64,000 nt of DNA from Halohasta salina (GTDB lineage Archaea > Halobacteriota > Halobacteria > Halobacteriales > Haloferacaceae): positions 1-64,000 of the forward strand of contig NZ_JAMZIE010000007.1 in assembly GCF_024178165.1 (NCBI RefSeq), given 5' to 3'. Positions 27,802 through 35,707 of this stretch are shown one piece after another. Each line of letters opens with the position of its first letter. The first letter of the stretch is position 1. A program made the position numbers and the translations under genes. Under the pieces are notes generated by a model. It made no database searches and had not been told where the DNA came from. It saw only the letters and a list, made by a program, of their open reading frames with translations.

Positions 27802-28340
27802 ACCGCCGGCGGCTGCTGGCCGGCCTCGCCGGCCTCGGCGTCGTCGGCGGCGGCTGGGCTGCCACCGGCGGCTGGCCGGATGGCCCGTCGGGCGGCGAGA
27901 CGGCCGACGAAGACGCGACGACCGCCGCGTTCACCGTCGACACTATCGACGCGCCGGGCAGCAGCGCCGGGACGCTGTCGGTGCCGGCCGACCGGCCGAC
28001 GCTCGTCGACTTCGTCTCGGTCGGCTGTGAGGTCTGTAGCGACTCGATGCCCGCCCTCACCGCGTTTCACGCCGAGTACGGCGACCGCCTCCGGTTCCTC
28101 TCGCTGTCGACCGACCCGGTCGGGTTTTCGGTCGAGGAATCGAGCCTTCGGGAGTGGTGGGCCGACCACGACGGAGCGTGGGCGTTGGGCGTCGACGACC
28201 AACTGTCGGTCGCCAACGACCTCGACGTGACCAGCGTGCCGACGGCCGTGGTGATCGACGCCGAGGGCCGAATCCGTGGCCGCACCAGCGGTCGAAAATC
28301 GGTCGACGAACTCGAATCGCTGGTCGAACCGGTCGGATAG
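27798..28340 (+). CDS. TlpA/ResA-like thioredoxin-fold protein, exported
   Basis: A 180-residue thiol-disulfide protein outside the membrane. The N-terminus NRRRLLAGLAGLGVVGGGWA is a twin-arginine signal without lipobox Cys. The redox pair is Cys77-Cys80 in VGCEVCSDSMP, with the cis-Pro loop VTSVPTAVVID near 150. Such proteins keep the CuA cysteines of oxidase subunit II reduced or reduce heme-binding cysteines; the operon place points to CuA. The start is GTG in a four-base overlap with the preceding gene. Confidence 0.88.
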   Translation: MNRRRLLAGLAGLGVVGGGWAATGGWPDGPSGGETADEDATTAAFTVDTIDAPGSSAGTLSVPADRPTLVDFVSVGCEVCSDSMPALTAFHAEYGDRLRFLSLSTDPVGFSVEESSLREWWADHDGAWALGVDDQLSVANDLDVTSVPTAVVIDAEGRIRGRTSGRKSVDELESLVEPVG

Positions 28341-28385
28341 CTCCGGCCGGAGACAGCGAGCGCGACCCCGGGCTGTCGACCGTTT

Positions 28386-28437
28386 TCACCTGTTGGGAAT
28401 CGAACAGTGACTTATAGGCGACCGTCGACACAGGTGA
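28386..28437. promoter_or_regulatory. Inverted repeat around the TATA box of the HTH gene
   Basis: Two perfect eight-base arms, tcacctgt at 28386..28393 and acaggtga at 28430..28437, flank a TATA-like acttatagg at 28409..28417. The right arm ends at the predicted transcription start, so the pair could be operator half-sites for self-control by the downstream double-winged-helix regulator. This is inference. Confidence 0.4.
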
Positions 28438-28440
28438 GAT

Positions 28441-28491
28441 ATGGGAGCCGATGCGACAGCAGGGAAGCGGTGGGGTGGCCGGGACGCATGA
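28441..28491 (+). other. 16-codon upstream ORF coupled to the HTH gene
   Basis: An ATG at 28441 opens a short frame MGADATAGKRWGGRDA ending in TGA at 28489..28491. The stop overlaps the ATG of the HTH gene by ATGA. The ATG lies 27 bases after the TATA core at 28413, where a leaderless mRNA would begin. It may serve as a leader whose translation delivers ribosomes to the HTH gene. Confidence 0.45.
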
Positions 28492-29015
28492 CCCGCGAGC
28501 GCATCCGCGAGCACGTCACAGCCAATCCGGGGATCCATTTCAACGAACTTACTCGATCTCTCGACCTCGCGCCGGGACAGGTCCAGTACCACATCCGAAA
28601 ACTCAAAACGAACGACGCGGTCGTCGAGGAGCCGCTGTACGGCCGGACCCACTACTTCACGCCGGAGTACGACGAGCGCGAACGCGGTGCGCTCGCCGTC
28701 GCCCGCCGGGAGACAGCCCGCGACGTCCTCGTCACGCTCCTGATACACGGGCCGAACACGCCGAACGCGGTCGCCGAGGAGGTCGACGTCGCCCGCAGTA
28801 CCCTCGAGTGGCATCTCGATCACCTCGTCGAACAGGGACTGGTCGACAAACGGCGGGACGAGCGCAACCGGATCACGCTCGTCCTCGCGGACCCCGAGTC
28901 GACGCCGGGGCTGATCCGAACGGTCGAGCCATCGCTGTACACACAACTAGTCACCCGCTTTTCGCGGCTGTTCGACGGGATGTTCGCGGTCGACCCGCGG
29001 CCGACCGACGGCTAA
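28488..29015 (+). CDS. Double winged-helix transcription regulator
   Basis: A 175-residue protein with two HTH units. The first is MTRERIREHVTANPGIHFNE ... APGQVQYHIRKLKTNDAVVE, residues 1-45. The second is ARDVLVTLLIHGPNTPNAVA ... ARSTLEWHLDHLVEQGLVDK, residues 75-125. Each looks ArsR/MarR-like. This layout is common in haloarchaea, and the spacing between oxidase and Nos genes suggests that it controls one or both. In-frame GTG codons upstream (28434, 28470) are alternative starts; 28488 is preferred because of the coupled short ORF. Confidence 0.8.
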   Translation: MTRERIREHVTANPGIHFNELTRSLDLAPGQVQYHIRKLKTNDAVVEEPLYGRTHYFTPEYDERERGALAVARRETARDVLVTLLIHGPNTPNAVAEEVDVARSTLEWHLDHLVEQGLVDKRRDERNRITLVLADPESTPGLIRTVEPSLYTQLVTRFSRLFDGMFAVDPRPTDG

Positions 29016-29029
29016 CAACGGACCCCTTT

Positions 29030-29854
29030 TCACAGGTGCCGACGCGAAAGGAGAAGCGTCGCCGCCGCCAACGAGCCGACGAGCCAGCCGAACAACCCGA
29101 GGACGCTTGGTAACGGCGCAGCGTAGCCGCTCTCGCCGGCCGCAGCGACCCCGATGACGGTCTCGAAGACCACGCCCCGGTAGGCGCTGTTGGGGGTAGC
29201 CGCCAGCGCCGACAGCAGGTTCGACTCGGCCAGCCAGCCGTCGGCCAGTCCGACGACGATCAGCGCATCGCCGCCCGCGGCGGCCAACAACACGCCGCCG
29301 GTCGCCAACACGACCGCCGCCCGCACCGACCGGGCGGCGACCGACAGCAACACGACGAGTGCCTCCATCACGAGGCCGAACAGCACCGTCAGAACGAGGA
29401 ATCGGCCCCAGAGGATCGGCGAGTCGACGCCGGAGTGGGTGGCGTACACGGTGGTATCGGGGGCCGACGCGAGGGCGATCACGAGTCCCGAAACCAGCAG
29501 GCTCGCGGTGAGCACCGCCGCCAGCAGCGCCGCCCGGCCGACGTAGACGGCGAGGACGTACACCCACGGCGAGACGTCGTAGGTCTCTAAAACCGCGAGT
29601 TCGCCGCGTTCGAGGTCGTCGACGACGCTCCGGTAGCCGACGGCGACCGCCGCCAGCGGCACCACCAACTCAAGGGGCAACAGCAGGTCGACGACCGCCG
29701 GGAGGTAGCCGGTCTGTCCGCCGCCACCCCCGGCGACCAGCGCGACCACCAGCCCCGCGAGGCCGACCGCCAGCAGGGCGTACACCCGCGTTCGGGCGAC
29801 GGTGCGGAGTTCTCGGCCCACCAGCGCTTTGAACTGTGCGAGCGCGCCGGTCAT
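29030..29854 (-). CDS. NosY-like ABC transporter permease
   Basis: A 274-residue membrane protein of the ABC-2 type with six hydrophobic helices, the membrane partner of the NosF-like ATPase. Key features are the amphipathic start LAQFKALVGRELRTVARTRV, YRSVVDDLERGELAVLETYD at the coupling region, and ILWGRFLVLTVLFGLVMEAL. NosY belongs to the NosDFY machine that helps mature copper sites of nitrous oxide reductase. The ATG at 29854 overlaps the nosF stop by four bases. Loading of copper or sulfur species is known only for the nos system. Confidence 0.85.
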   Translation of the reverse strand: MTGALAQFKALVGRELRTVARTRVYALLAVGLAGLVVALVAGGGGGQTGYLPAVVDLLLPLELVVPLAAVAVGYRSVVDDLERGELAVLETYDVSPWVYVLAVYVGRAALLAAVLTASLLVSGLVIALASAPDTTVYATHSGVDSPILWGRFLVLTVLFGLVMEALVVLLSVAARSVRAAVVLATGGVLLAAAGGDALIVVGLADGWLAESNLLSALAATPNSAYRGVVFETVIGVAAAGESGYAAPLPSVLGLFGWLVGSLAAATLLLSRRHL

Positions 29855-30573
29855 GCCTCGACCTCCCGGCGGGCGGCGGGTTCGCGGATGACGGACTGAT
29901 AAACCTCCCACAGTGTCTCCGAGTTGGTCGATTCGGCGAGTTCGGCGGGCGAACCACTGACGATCACCGACCCGCGGTTGAGAAAGACCACCCGGTCGGC
30001 GAAGCGGTCGACCAGCGAGAGGTCGTGAGAGCTGACCAGCACCGCGGTTCCTTCGCTGGCCTGCTCAGCGAGGATCTCGAAGGCGTTGGCGGCCATACTG
30101 GGGTCGAGCCCGCTGGCCGGCTCGTCGAAGACGACCACCGGCGGCTCGCCGACCAGCGACTGGGCGATCCCCAGCAGCCGGCGCATTCCACCCGAAAGCG
30201 CCTCGACGCGGCGGTCGGCGGCATCCGCGAGGCCGACCCGCCGGAGGGCCGCCTCGGTCTCGGCGGGCTCGTCGAGCAGTCCGGCGTAGAAGGCGATGGT
30301 TTCGGCGGCGGTGAACTGCGGCCGAAAGGACGGCTGCTGGGGGAGGTAGCCGATCGGCCGGTCGACCTCGGGGCCCGTGTACCGGACCTCGCCGTCGGTC
30401 GGCGAGAGATGACCCAGCAGGATCCGCAGCAGGGTCGTCTTCCCGGTGCCGTTCGGGCCGACGATGGCGGTGACCGCGCCCGGGTCGACCGCGATGTCGA
30501 CGCCCTCCAGCACTGAGAGGTCACCGTACTCGTGGCTGATCGCTTCGCCGACGAGGATCGGATCGGTGGTCAT
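29851..30573 (-). CDS. NosF-like ABC transporter ATPase
   Basis: A 240-residue ATP-binding subunit. Walker A is GPNGTGKTTLLRI near residue 39, the ABC signature LSGGMRRLLGIAQSL near 130, and Walker B VVVFDEPASGLDP near 153, with the His switch SSHDLSLVD. The gene is placed between nosD and nosY with four-base overlaps on both sides, which is why NosF is preferred over a general exporter ATPase. Confidence 0.88.
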   Translation of the reverse strand: MTTDPILVGEAISHEYGDLSVLEGVDIAVDPGAVTAIVGPNGTGKTTLLRILLGHLSPTDGEVRYTGPEVDRPIGYLPQQPSFRPQFTAAETIAFYAGLLDEPAETEAALRRVGLADAADRRVEALSGGMRRLLGIAQSLVGEPPVVVFDEPASGLDPSMAANAFEILAEQASEGTAVLVSSHDLSLVDRFADRVVFLNRGSVIVSGSPAELAESTNSETLWEVYQSVIREPAARREVEA

Positions 30574-32549
30574 GGCTGGCCCTCACTACGACTGGCTGGT
30601 GGGTCTGCTGTGGGTGTCATGGTGGTGTTGGTCGGGAGGGCATCGAGCCCGTCGTCGACGACCCGCTCCGAAAGCCGGAGCCGGTCGGGGTTCTGTGGCT
30701 CGGTCTGCGGGTAGGGGTCGATGACGCTGCCGGATCGGAGACCGGGGGCCGCCCCGCGGAGGGCCCGGAGCCCCTGTTTAACGGGGGATTCGGCGACCGT
30801 CCGGCGGGCCGCCGAGCGATGGAGTTGGCCGTCGACCGAGTCGGTCGGAACGTAGGCGCGGTCGTAGTGGCCGTCGGTGGCACTCCCGTAGGCCCCCTGC
30901 CAGTAGTTGCCGTGGCCGTCGTGGGCCCAGACCCGGAGCGGGCCGGCGCTGGCTCCGGCGTGGTACTCGTTGTCGACGTAGTCGTTCTTCCAGACCCGGC
31001 TGGTCGCCAGCACCGAGCCGGTTCGCATCCCGTAGGTGTTGTTCCGGACGACGTTGTGCTCGTACAGCGAGCCGACCGCGGTGGTCGTGATCCCCACCCG
31101 GCTGTCGACGGCGATGTTGTCGGCGATGTAGGAGTACGAGCCGCTGGTGGCGATCCCGTTGGAGGTGTTGGTGACGACGTTGCCGACGATGGCGTTCCGG
31201 GCGGGGTCGGTCATGATGGTGATGCCGCCGAACTCCTGATTGGCGAAGCGGCTGTCGGCGATCACCGCGTCGGAGGTGTGCATCAGGTGGACGCCGTAGC
31301 GGTTGTCGCGGAACGTGTTGTTCCGGATCACGGTCTCCGGCGAGCGGTGGAGGTAGATCCCGTCGCGGCCCGCCTGAAACGTCGAGTCCTCGACGACGAC
31401 CGACGAGCGCATCGCCATCACGCCCATGAAGCCGTCGTTCCAGACGGGGGTCCCGGTGACCGAGAGGTTCCTCACGACCGCCTCGGGACTGTCGCGCAGC
31501 AGCACGCCGTTGGCTGGCGTCGACGGCACCGTCACGTCGGCGACGTGGATGCCGGGCGCGCCGACCGCCGCGATCGCCGCGTCGCCGTGGCCGTAGCCGA
31601 GTTCGATGTTGGCGTCCCACTCGTCGCCGGTGACCGCGTCCTCGTCGCGGGTCTGGTTGCCGACGCCCGTGACCGTGAGTCCGACGATCCCCACGTCGGC
31701 GGCCGACACTTCGACCACCGACCCGGTGCCGTTGCCCTCGATCGTCGCCCCCGGCCCACGGAGGGTGATCGAGTGGTCGACGTCGATCGGCCCCTCGTAG
31801 CGGCCCGGGGCGAGACGGATCGCCGAGCCGTTCGGTGCGGCCGCAATAGCAGCGTCCACCGAGTCGCCCGGCGAGAGTTCGGCCTGCACCGGGCGGTCGA
31901 GGAGGGGCCGGTCGGCGTCGACGCGGGCGTCGGCGGCCGCTCGCTTGTCGTCGACCCCCTCGCGGACGACCGCGGCGTCGTCGGTTTCGACCGGCCGGTC
32001 GGCCAGCGCGTCCCACCCGACCACTGTGCCGCCGTAGTCGGCGGCGAAGGCGTCGGCGGCCGCCCGATCGGCGAAGGGGACCACGGCCGGGCCGGCGGGC
32101 GTCGACGCGCCGCTGCCGGCGACGAAGACTGCCTCGTCGGCGTCGACCCACTGGGGGTAGCCGTCGGTCCGGATCGTCCCGTCGTCGAGTTCGATCCCCG
32201 TATCGTCGTAGGCGGTGACGTAGGTGGCCACGGGGTAGCCGAACTGCTGTTGGCGGGTGGGGTCATCGATGGCGGCGATGGCGGTCTCGATCCCGTAGTA
32301 GCCGATGACGTACTGGTACTGCGAGTAGAACACCTGCGCCCGCGGGATCTGGCGGTCGTCGTCGATCTCCTGAGACACCTCGGAGGCGAAGCCGACCGAC
32401 CGGGTGTCCTCGAACGCGACGGGGTCCGGGGCGGCCGCGCCGGCGTCGACGACGAACAGCCCCCCGGCGAGGAGCCCACAGCCCACGAGGCCGACCGCGA
32501 GCACCGCGAGCGTGTGGTCGGCGACCAGTCGACGGCCGGGGAATGGCAT
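30570..32549 (-). CDS. nosD: NosD-like beta-helix protein with N-terminal NosL-like domain
   Basis: A 659-residue exported protein. After an N-terminal helix (LAVLAVGLVGCGLLAGGLFV), residues about 65-205 line up with NosL from this window: QVFYSQ, PVATYVTAYDD, EAVFVAGSGAS and VVPFADRAAADAFAADYGG. The copper ligands CxxCGM and the later Cys pair are missing. From about 210 it is a right-handed beta-helix of the NosD/CASH type with repeats such as IRNNTFRDNRYGVHLMHTSD. It ends with a helix near 640. NosD works with NosF and NosY in copper-site maturation. A TATA-like ggtaaaacc at 32570..32580 gives a leaderless start. Confidence 0.88.
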   Translation of the reverse strand: MPFPGRRLVADHTLAVLAVGLVGCGLLAGGLFVVDAGAAAPDPVAFEDTRSVGFASEVSQEIDDDRQIPRAQVFYSQYQYVIGYYGIETAIAAIDDPTRQQQFGYPVATYVTAYDDTGIELDDGTIRTDGYPQWVDADEAVFVAGSGASTPAGPAVVPFADRAAADAFAADYGGTVVGWDALADRPVETDDAAVVREGVDDKRAAADARVDADRPLLDRPVQAELSPGDSVDAAIAAAPNGSAIRLAPGRYEGPIDVDHSITLRGPGATIEGNGTGSVVEVSAADVGIVGLTVTGVGNQTRDEDAVTGDEWDANIELGYGHGDAAIAAVGAPGIHVADVTVPSTPANGVLLRDSPEAVVRNLSVTGTPVWNDGFMGVMAMRSSVVVEDSTFQAGRDGIYLHRSPETVIRNNTFRDNRYGVHLMHTSDAVIADSRFANQEFGGITIMTDPARNAIVGNVVTNTSNGIATSGSYSYIADNIAVDSRVGITTTAVGSLYEHNVVRNNTYGMRTGSVLATSRVWKNDYVDNEYHAGASAGPLRVWAHDGHGNYWQGAYGSATDGHYDRAYVPTDSVDGQLHRSAARRTVAESPVKQGLRALRGAAPGLRSGSVIDPYPQTEPQNPDRLRLSERVVDDGLDALPTNTTMTPTADPPASRSEGQP

Positions 32550-32635
32550 ACAGCCCCTAGCCGACTCGCGGTTTTACCGTCTCTGGTTCGGCCGTCGAAT
32601 ACGTCGGCTGGGCAGAAAATCGTCGAAACAGCACG

Positions 32636-32660
32636 CTTATAATTGTAGATTCCATACAAT
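32636..32660 (+). promoter_or_regulatory. ccdA promoter with adjacent palindrome
   Basis: A TATA-like cttataattg spans 32636..32644. The inverted repeat attgta (32642..32647), seven bases, tacaat (32655..32660) overlaps it and reaches toward the start site near 32666. A repressor bound there would block the promoter. Confidence 0.45.
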
Positions 32661-32669
32661 ACTCCTGTT

Positions 32670-32711
32670 CTCGGAGCACGGCCGCTGGGAGGAGGAGCGG
32701 GGGGCTCCGAG
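32670..32711 (+). other. Hairpin in the ccdA leader
   Basis: Perfect eight-base arms ctcggagc (32670..32677) and gctccgag (32704..32711) enclose a 26-base, G-rich loop. The hairpin lies between the predicted start site near 32666 and the ATG at 32725, giving this mRNA a leader of about 60 bases, unlike most genes here. It may control translation. Confidence 0.4.
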
Positions 32712-32724
32712 AGCACCGGTTTCC

Positions 32725-33372
32725 ATGGACGGCACCCTACTCAACGACATCGGGCTCGCAGTCGGGACGGGGGTAGCGACGTTCTTTTCGCCGTGTGCCT
32801 ACGCCCTGTTGCCGGGCTACGTCGGCGTCTATCTCGGGAGCGGCGACGACGGCTCGCTGGCCAGCGATGCGATCCACGGGCTGGCGGCAGCGGTCGGCGT
32901 GCTGGTCGTCGTCGGGGTCACGATCGCCGCGATCGCCGCCGTCGGCGAGCCGATTCGGCGGCTCGTCACGTGGGTCGAGCCGCTCGTTGGGGTGGCGCTG
33001 GCGGTGTTCGGCCTGCTGTTGTTGCGGGGCTCTGCGGTCGGCTGGCACCTCCCGCTGCCCGAACAGCGGCCCGGCGTCGTCGGCTTCGGGATCTTCGGTG
33101 GGGTGTACGCGATCGCCGCCGTCGGCTGTGTCGCGCCGTTGTTCTTCGGCCTCGTGCTCAACGCCCTTCGGGCGGGCATCACCGAGACCCTGCTCGTCGT
33201 GGGGGTCTACGGCGGCACGATCGCGGCGCTCCTGTTGGGGTCGACGTTCGCCATCGGGATGGGCTATGAGCTGGCCGAACTCAAACTGGCGCGGCTGTCG
33301 GTCGTCGGCCAGCGACTCGGCGGCGGCCTGCTGGTGGTCGCCGGCGCGATCCAACTAGCGCTGACGGTGTGA
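32725..33372 (+). CDS. ccdA: CcdA-type cytochrome c biogenesis / thiol transport protein
   Basis: A 215-residue membrane protein with six helices. It passes reducing power across the membrane to exported thioredoxin-like proteins. The two redox cysteines are in TFFSPCAYALLPGYVGVYLG (helix 1) and AIAAVGCVAPLFFGLVL (helix 4), the pattern of CcdA. The likely partner is the TlpA-like protein of the oxidase operon, so the pair would keep oxidase or Sco cysteines reduced. ATG 32725 is chosen; upstream sequence in the frame is not CcdA-like. Confidence 0.9.
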   Translation: MDGTLLNDIGLAVGTGVATFFSPCAYALLPGYVGVYLGSGDDGSLASDAIHGLAAAVGVLVVVGVTIAAIAAVGEPIRRLVTWVEPLVGVALAVFGLLLLRGSAVGWHLPLPEQRPGVVGFGIFGGVYAIAAVGCVAPLFFGLVLNALRAGITETLLVVGVYGGTIAALLLGSTFAIGMGYELAELKLARLSVVGQRLGGGLLVVAGAIQLALTV

Positions 33373-33398
33373 CACTCAGAAGCTCACGCGATCGAGGA

Positions 33399-33974
33399 TC
33401 AGGATTTGATGCTATCGACCAGTTCACGGTCGACGTCTGTGGCCGGCAGCACCTCGCCGCCGTACTCCTCGGCGAAGGCGTCGGCGTCTGCGGTGTCGCT
33501 AAAGGGGATCAGATCCGGTCCCATCGCGCCGATGACCTCGCTGCCGGCGACCACCGAGAGCGCCGATTCGACCACGTAATCCTCGGCGGCGAGGTGGGCC
33601 GTGATCGCCGGCTGATCGCCCTCGATCGAGTAGTCGACGGCGCTGTAGTCGGTGAGATAGGTGACGATCGGGGTCGCGCCCTCGGCCTCCTGATCCGAGC
33701 GGTAGGTATAGGTACAGGTGCCGCTACAGAACCACGCCGGGCCGTCGCGGTCCGACAGGTGGTCCTCGAAGAACACTTGGCCGGTCGGGCCGGGGTGTTC
33801 CTCGATCACCATGCCGCACTGGTCGCAGGTCTGTCCCTCGTCGAGGGCGACGGCCGCCGGCCGGTCGGCACCGTTGCCACCCATGCAGCCGGCGAGCCCG
33901 ACCGCCAGTCCGCCGGCGGCAGTCGTCAACATGGTTCGCCTGTCGATACCCGCCTCGTCGGTGGGTCCTGTCAT
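33399..33974 (-). CDS. nosL: NosL-like copper chaperone lipoprotein
   Basis: A 191-residue exported copper-binding protein. IDRRTMLTTAAGGLAVGLAG followed by Cys30 is a Tat-like lipoprotein signal. The Cu(I) site of NosL is present: CDQCGM with Cys50, Cys53 and Met55, followed by FCSGTC. The beta-alpha domain (TPIVTYLTDYSAVDYS ... VVAGSEVIGAMGPDLIPFSD) is the part shared with the N-terminus of NosD. NosL supplies Cu(I) to nitrous oxide reductase elsewhere, but no such enzyme is in the window. Minus-strand TATA-like gttaag lies near 34001. Confidence 0.9.
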   Translation of the reverse strand: MTGPTDEAGIDRRTMLTTAAGGLAVGLAGCMGGNGADRPAAVALDEGQTCDQCGMVIEEHPGPTGQVFFEDHLSDRDGPAWFCSGTCTYTYRSDQEAEGATPIVTYLTDYSAVDYSIEGDQPAITAHLAAEDYVVESALSVVAGSEVIGAMGPDLIPFSDTADADAFAEEYGGEVLPATDVDRELVDSIKS

Positions 33975-34092
33975 GGTACCGATCGACGGTCGAGAGCGGC
34001 TTAACGCATCTGGTACGGCCATCGAAGCCCGCAAGGGCGATTCGAGAGGTCGACCAGAGCGTACTTCGGGATCGAACGCTGTGGTACGACAA

Positions 34093-34782
34093 ATGCAACG
34101 ACGCAGCGTGCTTCGGCGGGCGGCCGCAGTCGGGGCCGCGGGCGCAGTTGGTGCGACCGCGGGCTGTCTCACCGGACTGTTCGATCCGGAACCGACGAAC
34201 GTCGTCCTCGGAGAGCCGGAGGACCAACTGGCCGACAGCGAGGATCTGGGCTACCCCGCCTACGGGCAGGCGTTCCCCGAGTTCACTCTTCCGGAGGTCT
34301 TCGCCGACGAGGCGTTCTCGTCGACCGACCGTGACCGCCCCGCCGTGTACACCGCCTTTTACGCGTTCTGTCCGGCCGAGTGTCTGCTGCTGATGGGCGG
34401 GATGGCCAACGTGCAGGCGTCGCTGGCCGACCGCGAAATGATCGACGCGGTCGACCTCGTGGCGATCACGTTCGATCCGACCCGTGATACGCCGGAGAAA
34501 CTCGAGGAGCACGCCGAGCAGATGGGGATCCGCCGCGAGCACGAGCGCTGGCACTACCTCCGGCCCGAGAGCGACGAGCGCGCCAAAACGGTCGTCAACG
34601 ACGAGTTGGGCATCGGCTTCGAGAAGACCGACGAGGGTGGCAATGCCTACGAGTTCGCCCACATCACGGTCACGTTCCTCGTCAACCCCGACGGCGTCGT
34701 CGAGCGCGCCTACCGCGGGGAGAACCTCGACGTCGAGCGGGTCGTCGACGATATCGAAACCGTCATCGACGCCTACGCGTAA
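34093..34782 (+). CDS. SCO1/SenC-type copper chaperone lipoprotein
   Basis: A 229-residue exported protein that delivers copper to, or reduces, the CuA centre of oxidase subunit II. The N-terminus has QRRSVLRRAAAVGAAGAVGA and a lipobox Cys25. The Sco site is complete: Cys93 and Cys97 in FCPAEC (CxxxC) and the distal His in FAHITVTFLVN near 190. It is divergent from nosL, and the membrane protein after it begins 11 bases on. The oxidase 8 kb away is the natural client. Confidence 0.93.
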   Translation: MQRRSVLRRAAAVGAAGAVGATAGCLTGLFDPEPTNVVLGEPEDQLADSEDLGYPAYGQAFPEFTLPEVFADEAFSSTDRDRPAVYTAFYAFCPAECLLLMGGMANVQASLADREMIDAVDLVAITFDPTRDTPEKLEEHAEQMGIRREHERWHYLRPESDERAKTVVNDELGIGFEKTDEGGNAYEFAHITVTFLVNPDGVVERAYRGENLDVERVVDDIETVIDAYA

Positions 34783-34793
34783 CCGTTCGAGTG

Positions 34794-35645
34794 ATGGTCG
34801 ACCTCGTATTCGTACTCCTCCAGACGTGTACGCCTTCGGGGACCAGTGGGGCCCTCGATGGGGCGACGGTCAATCTCGGCGTCTTCTTCCTGATCGGGCT
34901 GTTCGGCGGGGCCCACTGTCTCGGGATGTGTGGCCCGCTGGTGACGACCTACGCCGACCGGATGGACGGCGGGTCGACGGGCGGCCGGTCGGCTCGGGGC
35001 GGCGAGCGATCGAACCGGCTGTCGCTGCGGATGGTCCGGCAACACGGCCTGTTCAATCTGGGCCGGGCGTTGAGCTACACGCTCATCGGCGGACTCTTCG
35101 GGCTGGCGGGCTCGCTGGTGGCCGTCTCGGTCGGCGAGGTGACGACTCTCTTGCGCGAACTCAACATCGTCGTCGGCTTCACCATCGGCCTGCTGATCAT
35201 CGCCGCCGGGGTGAACTACCTGCTGCGGGGACAGGTACTGTCGCTGCCCGGCGAGTCGCTGTTCGGTCCGATCACTCGGGCCGTCCAGCGGCGGCTGACC
35301 GCCCGGATCGACGCCTCGGTCGACGGGCCGGGCATCCTCGGCCTCGGCGCGCTCCACGGCCTGCTGCCGTGTCCGCTGTTGTACCCGGCCTTTCTGTATG
35401 CGTTCGTCCAAGCATCACCGGCCGGCGGGGCGGTCTCGCTGGCCGTCCTCGGCCTCGGAACGATCCCGGCGCTGTTTATATACGGCACGCTGTTCCAGTC
35501 GCTGTCGACTCAGACGCGGGTACGACTCCACCGGGTGCTCGGCGTCGCGTTCATTCTGCTGGGCTACATCCCGCTGCAGCACGCCCTGATGTTGATGGGT
35601 GTCGACCTCCCCCACCCGCCGATCCCGTTCTACCAGCCGCTGTGA
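34794..35645 (+). CDS. TauE/SafE or DsbD_2-type membrane protein
   Basis: A 283-residue protein with about six helices. The first helix contains GLFGGAHCLGMCGPLVTTYA, the CxxxC motif typical of the DsbD_2/UreH-like transmembrane group found in cytochrome oxidase gene clusters. Another Cys lies in LHGLLPCPLLYPAFLYAF. These pairs could move electrons or copper. An inserted hydrophilic loop (residues 60-80) is Ser/Gly/Arg-rich. It follows sco by 11 bases and is probably co-transcribed. GTG 34791 is an alternative start. Confidence 0.85.
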   Translation: MVDLVFVLLQTCTPSGTSGALDGATVNLGVFFLIGLFGGAHCLGMCGPLVTTYADRMDGGSTGGRSARGGERSNRLSLRMVRQHGLFNLGRALSYTLIGGLFGLAGSLVAVSVGEVTTLLRELNIVVGFTIGLLIIAAGVNYLLRGQVLSLPGESLFGPITRAVQRRLTARIDASVDGPGILGLGALHGLLPCPLLYPAFLYAFVQASPAGGAVSLAVLGLGTIPALFIYGTLFQSLSTQTRVRLHRVLGVAFILLGYIPLQHALMLMGVDLPHPPIPFYQPL

Positions 35646-35707
35646 GGATTCCTATCCAGTGGGAACGCGCGTTCGGTATTATGTGATCGACAGTCGACGA
35701 GACAGAT

